Source of the DNA: JACPHD01 sp964526325
Lineage (GTDB): Bacteria; Patescibacteriota; Patescibacteriia; Patescibacteriales; GWC2-42-12
Assembly (NCBI GenBank): GCA_964526325.1
Contig: CAZGKM010000017.1
Span: forward strand, 1-30,505
Reading direction: 5' to 3'
Length of the DNA: 30,505 bases
Position numbers and translations under genes: made by a program. Of the stretch, positions 7,868 through 14,435 are shown one piece after another. Position 1 is the stretch's first letter; every line of letters starts with the position of its first letter. The notes under the pieces were generated by a model, which searched no databases, was not told where the DNA came from, and was given only the letters and a program-made list of their open reading frames with translations.

Positions 7868-9096
7868 TTAATTCCAGCCAGCGCTTTTTGCCAGCTTAAT
7901 TTATATAATTCAAATATATTTTCTTTACTCGGTAGATGGCTAACCGCTAATTTAGCGTTAGCGCCCAGCTTTTTCTTTAAATTTTCATCCTCAATTATTT
8001 TTAACATTGTCTCAGTCAGTTTTTCTTTATCGCCTATCGGTATAACCAGCCCGCTTTCGTTATTTATAATTAATTCTCCGGCCGAACCCATATCGGTCAT
8101 TATAATGGGTAAACTATAGTTAGCCGCCTCAACGATTACTAAAGGCCAGCCTTCGGCATCGGACGTAAGCATAAAAACATCGGCCTGGCCGTAGTATTCT
8201 TTTAAATCGGCCTGCCATCCTAAAAACTTAATTTTAATATCAATTTTCAATTTTTTGCTTTCTTCTTTCAGCTCGGCCGAAAGCGGTCCGTCTCCGGCAA
8301 TCCATAATTCCGTGTTTGGATATTTTTTTATTACTTCGGCCATGGCCTTAATCTGCAAACCGATATTTTTTACCGGTACCAGCCGTCCAACGGTGAGAAA
8401 AACGAATGCGTCAATGTCATTGCGAGTAGCCCCGTACTCGGGGCGACGCGGCAATCTCTGGTTAACTTCCGAGTACGTGAGATTGCTTCGACCGCCGATG
8501 CGGTCTCGCAATGACAAAGTGGAAGTAGTATCAACGTATATCGGCACTACGGTAATTTTTTCCTCTTTAACGCCGAATTCATCAATTAGCCGCTTTTTTA
8601 GCCTTTGGCTCACCGCTCTGACCACTCCGGCTCGCGATAAGACATATTTAGCCACTAATTTTCTCAAGCCTCCGTATTTTTCAAAACCATGAACCTGGAT
8701 TTCCAAACCGACTTTAAACTTCTTTGATAAACATAAACCGATCAAAGCCAAATAATATTGATCCTGCACCGTTATAACATCATATTTTTCTTCTCGCAAC
8801 AATTTATTTACTAAATAATAAATTTTAATAAATTGGCTGAATTTATTATCTCCGCCTGAACCGTAAGCCATTACCCCGTTAGAAATAACGCTTCTTCGCT
8901 CTACGGCATAATTTAACTCCCCACCAAAATTTCTAACGGGGTTAATTTTTTCCGATAATTCAATTTTTTCATTTTTTTTACTCGGCACGACAACCGTATA
9001 TTTTTCAGCCAATGCGCCATATTCAACAACTCTTCGCGTTAAAGCCGAAGTTTTATTTAAAATTGAATTGTCCAGGCCGAGGCTAAGTATTTTCAT
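7864..9096 (-). CDS. GT4 glycosyltransferase carrying two in-frame repeat-element insertions
   Basis: The start chosen is ATG 9094-9096 (MKILSLGLDNSILNK, 410 aa), because this is where GT4 homology begins. The frame is open up to 9210, but those 38 extra codons are translation of the palindromic repeat at 9121-9215. The core is GT-B: LTVGRLVPVKNIGLQIKAM, LWIAGDGPL, and the EX7E loop in AEGWPLVIVEAANYSLP (near residue 315). Two stretches do not belong to the family. Residues 52-75 (NPVRNFGGELNYAVERRS then VISNGV) come from the repeat at 8873-8942. Residues about 194-227 (LRDRIGGRSNLTYSEVNQRL then PRRPEYGATRND) come from the repeat at 8415-8516. Both fall at likely loop or linker positions and keep the frame open, so the enzyme may still be active. 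It is coupled to the next gene by an ATGA overlap. Confidence 0.85.
   Translation of the reverse strand: MKILSLGLDNSILNKTSALTRRVVEYGALAEKYTVVVPSKKNEKIELSEKINPVRNFGGELNYAVERRSVISNGVMAYGSGGDNKFSQFIKIYYLVNKLLREEKYDVITVQDQYYLALIGLCLSKKFKVGLEIQVHGFEKYGGLRKLVAKYVLSRAGVVRAVSQRLKKRLIDEFGVKEEKITVVPIYVDTTSTLSLRDRIGGRSNLTYSEVNQRLPRRPEYGATRNDIDAFVFLTVGRLVPVKNIGLQIKAMAEVIKKYPNTELWIAGDGPLSAELKEESKKLKIDIKIKFLGWQADLKEYYGQADVFMLTSDAEGWPLVIVEAANYSLPIIMTDMGSAGELIINNESGLVIPIGDKEKLTETMLKIIEDENLKKKLGANAKLAVSHLPSKENIFELYKLSWQKALAGIK
8415..8516. repeat. Palindromic element, family A copy 1 (inside GT4 gene)
   Basis: Perfect 12-bp terminal inverted repeats, tgtcattgcgag at 8415-8426 and ctcgcaatgaca at 8505-8516, enclose an imperfectly palindromic interior (gcggcaatct against agattgcttcg). 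The length is 102 bp, exactly 34 codons. The core shares ggttaacttccga (8460-8472) and tacgtgagattgcttcg (8474-8490) with the copy at 9121-9215, in opposite orientation. It lies wholly inside the GT4 coding sequence and adds no stop. Confidence 0.9.
8873..8942. repeat. Palindromic element, family D copy 1 (inside GT4 gene)
   Basis: A perfect 14-bp inverted repeat has arms accccgttagaaat (8873-8886) and atttctaacggggt (8929-8942), with 42 bp between them. On the coding strand the arms encode Asn-Pro-Val-Arg-Asn and Ile-Ser-Asn-Gly-Val within the GT4 protein. The same arm sequence recurs at 19285-19348 and, degenerate, at 10665-10773. Confidence 0.85.
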
Positions 9097-9120
9097 AAAA
9101 AAATTACAATAAATGATACT

Positions 9121-9215
9121 TGTCATTGCGAGCGACTGAAAGGAACGAAGCAATCTCACGTATTCGGAAGTTAACCATAGATTGCTTCGTCGCTTAGGCG
9201 CTCCTCGCAATGACA
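9121..9215. repeat. Palindromic element, family A copy 2 (intergenic)
   Basis: The 95-bp element has the same perfect 12-bp ends (9121-9132 and 9204-9215) and the same core as the copy at 8415-8516, in reverse orientation: tcggaagttaacc at 9164-9176 and cgaagcaatctcacgta at 9146-9162. It fills nearly all the space between the GT4 start (9096) and the radical SAM stop (9221). It is open in the GT4 frame, which creates a spurious 38-residue extension. Confidence 0.9.
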
Positions 9216-9220
9216 GGATT

Positions 9221-10705
9221 TTACTTCGTTACAAACTTCTTCGCCAGCTTAAATTCTATGGGCCAAGCGAAAAATTTCAACTTCCATCTTAACTGGCATA
9301 TTAAGATAAAAGCCAATTTAACAAGCTTTTGCGCTTTAACCGACGACCCAAGCGCGCTTTTAATGCTATGCGCCCCGAAACGGACATAAGCTTCCATGGA
9401 TTCCACAAAATCCTTATCGCGCACCCAGGGAAAATTCTGTACGGTTAAATAGCTTAATTCATTGGTAATTAAATGGCTCCATTCTTCAAGGCTTTTAGGC
9501 TCTTCCCAGCCGCTAGCTACGCACTCTTTATATAATGTTGATCCGGGATAGGGCCGAAAAGCTTGCGGCCCCAGAATCTGCACTTTATCGCTTAATTTTA
9601 TGAGCTTATCAATCAGGTTAAGCGTCATGAACATATCTTTCTTGGTTTCGCCGGGCAATCCGATCATAAATGAATATTGCGGAATAATATCATGGCGCAA
9701 GCACATTTTCGCCGAATTCAGAATTTCTTCGGGCGTAATGTCTTTTTTGATTTTTTTCAAAATTTCCGGACTGCCCGACTCGGCGCCGAACGAAAGCAGA
9801 TAGCAGCCGGATAACTTTAGCTTAGCCATAAAATCATCGCCGATCATCCCCTCTTTAAGATAACCGGCCCTGATGGTCGTTTCCCAGGGTATGGTTAAAT
9901 TTCGCTCTATCATGCCGTTAACTATCGTCCGGGCGCGATTCAGGTCAACAAAAAAATTTTCATCCCAAAATCTTAAAGGTTTGCCGCGAAAATACGGCTG
10001 ATCTTTTATTATCCTTAAATCCTCTAAAACCTGACCCGCGGTTCTCGCGCGCCAATTATTTTTTAAAATAGCGTTAATGCAAAATGTACAACGATGCGGA
10101 CAGCCGCGCGACGTTAAAGACGGTATCAAATATAATTTTTCCAAAACTTCCGGCGCGACCAGTTTCCAGTTAAATAACGGCATCAAATCCGGACGGCATA
10201 AGCTTCTTGGTTGATTGGCAATTATTTTTTCTCCCAGCTTATATACAATGCCGCTTATTTCGGTTAAATTCCTGCCGCCGGCAATTTCATAAAAAGTTTC
10301 TTCGCCTTCGCCGTAAGAAATTATGTCAATTAACTTATTTTTTATAGTCTCTTCCGGAAAAAAGGTCGGATGAGTTCCGCCCCAAATGATTTTACAGCTC
10401 GGTTTTATTTTTTTTATTATTTTACTGATATTTAAAGCGCCCGGAACCTGCGTCGTCATAACCGACAACCCGGCGTAATCGCTGTCTAAAATTTCTTTTT
10501 CTAAATTAGGCCAAAAATTTTTCTCTCTGGCGCCGTCAAGGATTTTTACCTTTACGCCCTTAGCGTCCAGATAAGAAGCTATGCTTAAAAGCCCGACTGA
10601 AACCGAACTGTCATAATTTTCTTTCGAAATATTGAACGGCGGATTGATTAGTAAAACTTTGGACACCCCGTTAGATATTTCTGTTTTATTATTTGCTTCC
10701 GTCAT
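9221..10705 (-). CDS. Cobalamin-binding-domain radical SAM protein (BchE-like group)
   Basis: The 494-aa protein has an N-terminal B12-binding domain (about 15-145: VLLINPPFN, VGLLSIASYLDAKGVKVKIL, IIWGGTHPTFFPEE) and a radical SAM core with SRGCPHRCTFC (cluster ligands Cys202, Cys206, Cys209). Later motifs are LRFWDENFFVDL, FGAESGSPEIL and FMIGLPGETKKDM. No DxHxxG motif is seen. It shares many signatures with the 4105-5466 product, including a GPQxxRPYPG block and a following EEW, so the two are paralogs. The first 14 residues (MTEANNKTEISNGV) are not family sequence: ISNGV comes from one arm of the repeat at 10665-10773. The reaction is unknown; radical C-methylation or another modification of a glycan or lipid is the contextual guess. 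Confidence 0.87.
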   Translation of the reverse strand: MTEANNKTEISNGVSKVLLINPPFNISKENYDSSVSVGLLSIASYLDAKGVKVKILDGAREKNFWPNLEKEILDSDYAGLSVMTTQVPGALNISKIIKKIKPSCKIIWGGTHPTFFPEETIKNKLIDIISYGEGEETFYEIAGGRNLTEISGIVYKLGEKIIANQPRSLCRPDLMPLFNWKLVAPEVLEKLYLIPSLTSRGCPHRCTFCINAILKNNWRARTAGQVLEDLRIIKDQPYFRGKPLRFWDENFFVDLNRARTIVNGMIERNLTIPWETTIRAGYLKEGMIGDDFMAKLKLSGCYLLSFGAESGSPEILKKIKKDITPEEILNSAKMCLRHDIIPQYSFMIGLPGETKKDMFMTLNLIDKLIKLSDKVQILGPQAFRPYPGSTLYKECVASGWEEPKSLEEWSHLITNELSYLTVQNFPWVRDKDFVESMEAYVRFGAHSIKSALGSSVKAQKLVKLAFILICQLRWKLKFFAWPIEFKLAKKFVTK

Positions 10706-10773
10706 ATTTAATCATAACAAATTTATATCTATCATTTAACAATGCTAAGTAAATATTTTTTATCTAACCGGGT
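10665..10773. repeat. Degenerate family D inverted repeat spanning a gene start
   Basis: Arms accccgttagat (10665-10676) and atctaaccgggt (10762-10773) are inverted copies with 11 of 12 positions matching. The start codon of the radical SAM gene (10703-10705) lies between them, and the inner arm encodes Ile-Ser-Asn-Gly-Val at residues 10-14. The geometry is the same as at 19285-19348. Confidence 0.65.
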
Positions 10774-10789
10774 AAATAAATCATTAAAA

Positions 10790-12334
10790 TTACCGTTTAG
10801 TTATACTTCTGATTAAAACCGAAGTTTTCTCGATTACTTCGCTCCATTTGAATCTTTCTATCGTTTCCAAGCCTTTTTTAGAAAATTCTTTTTGCAGTTC
10901 CGGATCGTTAAGTAATTTGTTTATAGAAACCAGCCAATCGTCAAGTTTGTTATACGGCGCCAGAAAGCCGTTTACTCCGTCTTTAACTACTTCCATATTG
11001 CCGTCAATAGGCGTCGTAATTACCGGCAAGCCGGAACGCATGGCATTTAACACCGAATGGGGCAAGCCTTCATAATTCGTATTCAAAACAAAAATAGTAG
11101 AGCGGGCAAAAATTTTATGGCTCTCCTCTTCGCTTACCCGCCCGCGAAATATTATATTTTTAGAGAGCCCTAAATTACCGGCTAATTCTCTTAATACGGC
11201 TTCTTCCGGCCCATCGCCGAGTATTTTAAGAAGTATGTGCGGACGATTTTCTTTTAACTCTTTAACCGCCCGGATTAGCATGGCCACGCCTTTCCACGGC
11301 ACCAGCCTTCCGGCATAAACCAGGGTCGGGTTTAAAGGAATCTCGCGCTTCGGCGGAGCGGGAAAAAAATCCACGGCATTATAAATTACGGTTATCTTTT
11401 CCTCCTTAACGCCGATATCTTTCGCTACTTTAGCCATAAAATCGCTAACCGCAATTACCGCGTCGGCGTTTATCAATATTCTTTTCCGCCGCGCCTTTAG
11501 CTTTTCTATCCGCTTATCATATTTAATTTTTTGAAAGTCCGTTATATAATCATTGGCCCAGCCGGCCGCCACCGCCATTTCCCAGGCGCTGTCGCCGGCA
11601 AAACGGATTATATATTTTTTGCCGGTGAATTTTTTTATCAAATAAGCGAAATAACCGACGCTATAAGTATCGGTAGCGTAGATAATATCCGTCCGGCGCG
11701 ATAAAATCCATAAATGCCATAAATATTTTAAATAACGGAATATTTTATTTTGAAATCTTGAAATTCTATAAACTTGCCCCTGTTCGTTTCGATCAGCGTA
11801 GGTAATCGTCTGAATTTCAAAATCTAACCGAGACATAGAGCTCGCTAAAGCTTCAAGCATGGTCGCCGGTCCGCCGATATCCGGAGGATAAATCCCCGTA
11901 GCTATTAAAATTTTTATTTTTCCGGCTACGGATTTGCCTTGGCCGTTAAAAATAAAAAATTTATAAATCAAATAGCTTTCGCAGGCTATCAATCCGCTTA
12001 TGATAAACTGCGCGCCCATATACCAAATTTTAAAACCATCGACAAAAATATACATGAGCCCGGTATTCAACGCGAGATTAGTTACGGCTACGGCCAAATA
12101 AACTCTCATCTGCTTATACATAACTTCTTTATCTTCGTCCCTAAAAGTCCAAAATTTCTGCAAAAAGAAACTGACGAAAAAAGCAATGCTAAAAGCCAGG
12201 CAGGCGGAAAATAAATACCAAATACCCAAAACATCGGTAAAAACATATAGCAAAATTAAATCAACCCCGGCGGCCGTACCGCCGGCAATCAAATATTTTA
12301 TTATTTGCTTATATTTTAATAATAGATTTAACAT
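10790..12334 (-). CDS. GtrA-like membrane domain fused to GT4 glycosyltransferase
   Basis: Residues 1 to about 132 form a GtrA-type four-helix membrane domain (IIKYLIAGGTAAGVDLILLY, FLQKFWTFRD at 58-67, SYLIYKFFIF at 120-129). Residues about 139-514 form a GT4 enzyme: KILIATGIYPPDIGGPA, VIYNAVDFF, LVYAGRLVPWKGV, LLKILGDGPEE and the donor loop NYEGLPHSVLNAMRSGLPVI, where the second Glu of EX7E is replaced by Asn. GtrA proteins are thought to help move or present polyprenyl-phosphate-linked sugars. Joining one to a cytoplasmic transferase suggests a membrane-tethered enzyme acting on a lipid-linked acceptor (inference). It follows the membrane-protein gene at 12366-13457 by 31 nt, and no Shine-Dalgarno precedes its ATG. 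Confidence 0.85.
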   Translation of the reverse strand: MLNLLLKYKQIIKYLIAGGTAAGVDLILLYVFTDVLGIWYLFSACLAFSIAFFVSFFLQKFWTFRDEDKEVMYKQMRVYLAVAVTNLALNTGLMYIFVDGFKIWYMGAQFIISGLIACESYLIYKFFIFNGQGKSVAGKIKILIATGIYPPDIGGPATMLEALASSMSRLDFEIQTITYADRNEQGQVYRISRFQNKIFRYLKYLWHLWILSRRTDIIYATDTYSVGYFAYLIKKFTGKKYIIRFAGDSAWEMAVAAGWANDYITDFQKIKYDKRIEKLKARRKRILINADAVIAVSDFMAKVAKDIGVKEEKITVIYNAVDFFPAPPKREIPLNPTLVYAGRLVPWKGVAMLIRAVKELKENRPHILLKILGDGPEEAVLRELAGNLGLSKNIIFRGRVSEEESHKIFARSTIFVLNTNYEGLPHSVLNAMRSGLPVITTPIDGNMEVVKDGVNGFLAPYNKLDDWLVSINKLLNDPELQKEFSKKGLETIERFKWSEVIEKTSVLIRSITKR

Positions 12335-12365
12335 ATTACTGCATGCAGATATTTTTACGCATTAT

Positions 12366-13457
12366 TTAATTTTTTAAAAAAAATTTTAAACTATCGCTGA
12401 TAAAAAGCCAATAATAATTACTGGCAATATAAATTACAAATATAAAAACCGACCAAATTTTTTTTCTCTTAAAAAAATCCAGAGCGTTAATCAATATTAG
12501 AATAAATAGCGGTGCGGCGACAAAATATAATCTAGACGATACGAAACCCCAGCCAAGAAACATAAACGACGGAAGAATCAGGCATTTCAGCCAATATTTT
12601 TGCTCAAGACTAAATTGCTTAAATCGAGCAAGCCCAAAGGGAAATAAAATCCAGGCCGGCAGAAGCAAGGCGAATAAGCTTTTCCCGATATAATATGGAT
12701 TATATTGGGATTCGTCGGGTATGCCGCCGGTAACGTACCAATCAAAATAAGTATAGTGATAAAAATAATAAATTATCAGCTGGCAAATGCCTTGGGTTAA
12801 AATCATAACTAAGGCAAAACGGGCAATATTTTTTAATTTATCTTTTTTATCCAATAGCGGATGAAAATACAATACAATCAAAAGAAAGGCTCCGGCTACG
12901 GCGCTGTATTCTTTCCATAATAAACCGATAGCGACAATAAAACTGGTTATATATATATTCAATTTTGTCGGGTTTCTATAAAAATATATCGCTCCGGCGA
13001 ACCCAAGCAAAACGAAAAACTGCGACCCGGTTTCCGTAAATAAATTCAGCCCGTACTTAAGCATGGGGTAAGCGGAAATATATAATAAAGAGGCTAAAAT
13101 CGCTTTTCGGCTATCGGTTAAAAAAGATTCAAAAAACAGATAAGCGGCCACAGCCATCAAGAGATAAAATATGATTGCTTCTATTAGCAAAGCTTTTTCC
13201 CAATCGCCATTAGTTAAATAAGATAACAAGCCGATGCCTAGAGGCGCCAGTGGCTTAAGAATTCTATTCGCGAAAACTTCCCCATTTTGCCCAATCAGCA
13301 GTTTCCCGGTTTCAACATAAGAATAAGAATCGGACGTACTTGTTAGCGGGAAAAAATTTACCCTTATAACCACGTTAAATAAAGCTATTATTAATATTAT
13401 CAAAATGGCTTTCCAGTGTTTGCTGAAATATATTTTAAGCCGGCTGGCGTAAATCAT
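12366..13457 (-). CDS. Polytopic membrane protein, GT-C-like
   Basis: The 363-aa protein has about ten hydrophobic segments. The first helix (AILIILIIALFNVVIRVNFF) is followed by an outer loop with STSDSYSYVETGKLL, the position where GT-C enzymes of the ArnT/PMT and DUF2029-like groups carry catalytic acidic residues. Other outer-loop features are ANRILKPLAP and GGIPDESQYNPYYIG. It is somewhat short for a GT-C enzyme and lacks a large soluble C-terminal domain. A role in transferring a sugar from a polyprenyl-phosphate donor on the outer face is plausible, with the GT2 product at 13661-14359 as the donor synthase. The family call is from topology only. Confidence 0.65.
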   Translation of the reverse strand: MIYASRLKIYFSKHWKAILIILIIALFNVVIRVNFFPLTSTSDSYSYVETGKLLIGQNGEVFANRILKPLAPLGIGLLSYLTNGDWEKALLIEAIIFYLLMAVAAYLFFESFLTDSRKAILASLLYISAYPMLKYGLNLFTETGSQFFVLLGFAGAIYFYRNPTKLNIYITSFIVAIGLLWKEYSAVAGAFLLIVLYFHPLLDKKDKLKNIARFALVMILTQGICQLIIYYFYHYTYFDWYVTGGIPDESQYNPYYIGKSLFALLLPAWILFPFGLARFKQFSLEQKYWLKCLILPSFMFLGWGFVSSRLYFVAAPLFILILINALDFFKRKKIWSVFIFVIYIASNYYWLFISDSLKFFLKN

Positions 13458-13498
13458 AAATAGTTTTTCAAAATATTAATAATTCATATCCGGTTAAT

Positions 13499-13708
13499 TT
13501 AAAGGCTATCTTCTTACGCCGAATCTGATAATATGCCATACCGCCGCCAAACCNNNNNNNNNNNNNNNNNNNNNNNNNNNNNNNNNNNNNNNNNNNNNNN
13601 NNNNNNNNNNNNNNNNNNNNNNNNNNNNNNNNNNNNNNNNNNNNNNNNNNNNNTTAAAGGCTATCTTCTTACGCCGAATCTGATAATATGCCATACCGCC
13701 GCCAAACC
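13499..13708. other. Scaffold gap (100 N) flanked by identical 55-bp contig ends
   Basis: Exactly 100 N occupy 13554-13653. The 55 bases before the gap (13499-13553, starting ttaaaggctatcttcttacg) are repeated exactly right after it (13654-13708). This is what results when two contigs that overlap by a k-mer are scaffolded with a default gap instead of being joined. The GT2 gene to the right is complete. Removing one copy and the N run would leave about 48 bp between the GT2 stop and the next gene. Confidence 0.93.
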
Positions 13709-14359
13709 ATCTTTCCAGCCGATTTTTTTTCCTTCTTCATAAGTTCGGCCGGCATAAGCTATGCCGACTTCATAAATTCGCAATTTATTTTTCCCGGCCA
13801 ACATAGTAATCTCCGGCTCAATGCCAAAACGATCGGAAATTAAGCTCGGCAAAATTTTATTTAAAGCCGCTCGTGAATAAACTTTATAGCCTGTTTCCAT
13901 ATCGCTTAGGTTTAAATTACTGAACATATTGGATAAAAAAGTCAAGCAACGGTTGCCCATATAATGCCAAAAATATAGAACCCGATGCGCCTCGGAGCCG
14001 ATTAGCCGGGAGCCGTAAACCACATCGGCCTTGCCTTCCATTATCGGCTTGATTAATTTCTCGTACTCTTTAGGGTCGTATTCCAAATCGGCGTCCTGAA
14101 TTAAAATTATATCCCCGCTCGCCTCTTTAAAGCCTAAGCGAACGGCCGCTCCTTTGCCCGAATTTTTTTCATGATAAAATATTTTATATTTTTCCGTTGG
14201 CAAATTTTTAAGTATTTCGCGAGTACCGTCGGTTGAAAAATCGTCGATTAAAATAATTTCTTTTTCCAAAGACAAAGGAACCTCATTAATTCGCTTTAGA
14301 ATTTCTAAAACGGTATTCTTTTCATTAAAGACAGGAATAACGATTGATAATTTTTGCAT
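13661..14359 (-). CDS. GT2 glycosyltransferase, polyprenyl-phosphate sugar synthase type
   Basis: The 232-aa protein is a complete GT-A domain: LSIVIPVFNEKNTVLEIL, EIILIDDFSTDGT with Asp39-Asp40, NSGKGAAVRLGFKEA, and the metal motif QDADLEYDP at 88-96. It matches the DPM1/GtrB-like branch that charges polyprenyl phosphate with mannose or glucose, without the C-terminal helices of GtrB. The conserved DMETGYKVYSR segment supports this. It lies upstream of the GT-C-like gene at 12366-13457, a natural user of its product. The C-terminus (RFGVRR) and the stop at 13661 are encoded right of the N gap, so the gene is intact. The last part is duplicated left of the gap, where it does not form a gene. 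Confidence 0.87.
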   Translation of the reverse strand: MQKLSIVIPVFNEKNTVLEILKRINEVPLSLEKEIILIDDFSTDGTREILKNLPTEKYKIFYHEKNSGKGAAVRLGFKEASGDIILIQDADLEYDPKEYEKLIKPIMEGKADVVYGSRLIGSEAHRVLYFWHYMGNRCLTFLSNMFSNLNLSDMETGYKVYSRAALNKILPSLISDRFGIEPEITMLAGKNKLRIYEVGIAYAGRTYEEGKKIGWKDGLAAVWHIIRFGVRR

Positions 14360-14389
14360 AAAATTGTAGTTATGTTATCGGGAATCTGC

Positions 14390-14435
14390 CCCTTTAATTT
14401 AACCTCCCCTGCCCCTTATTTCAAGGGAGAACTTG
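14390..14435. repeat. Purine/pyrimidine-rich repeat at the end of a GT4 gene
   Basis: The segment from cccctttaatttaacctccc to caagggaga resembles the g-rich/c-rich repeats at 23581-23739 (short C-blocks, TTAA, G-blocks). The GT4 gene on the minus strand ends inside it, so its last residues, Ser-Ser-Pro-Leu-Lys, are encoded by the repeat. Assignment to a family is tentative. Confidence 0.4.

Noticed and set aside
8415..8516. Insertion sequence with transposase
   Set aside because: About 100 bp long with no coding capacity for a transposase; at most a non-autonomous element. No clear target-site duplication seen.
8255..8692. 145-aa plus-strand open frame
   Set aside because: It is antisense to the GT4 gene and stays open partly because the family A repeat is stop-poor on both strands.
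9097..9210. N-terminal 38 residues of a longer GT4 call
   Set aside because: They are translation of the repeat at 9121-9215; GT4 family sequence begins at the ATG at 9096.
8415..9215. Possible CRISPR array from repeated palindromes
   Set aside because: Two family A copies in opposite orientation about 600 bp apart, not regularly spaced, with no leader or cas gene.
13506..13694. Open frame reading through the N run
   Set aside because: It exists only because the 55-bp contig end is present twice around the 100-N gap; the real GT2 gene ends at 13661.
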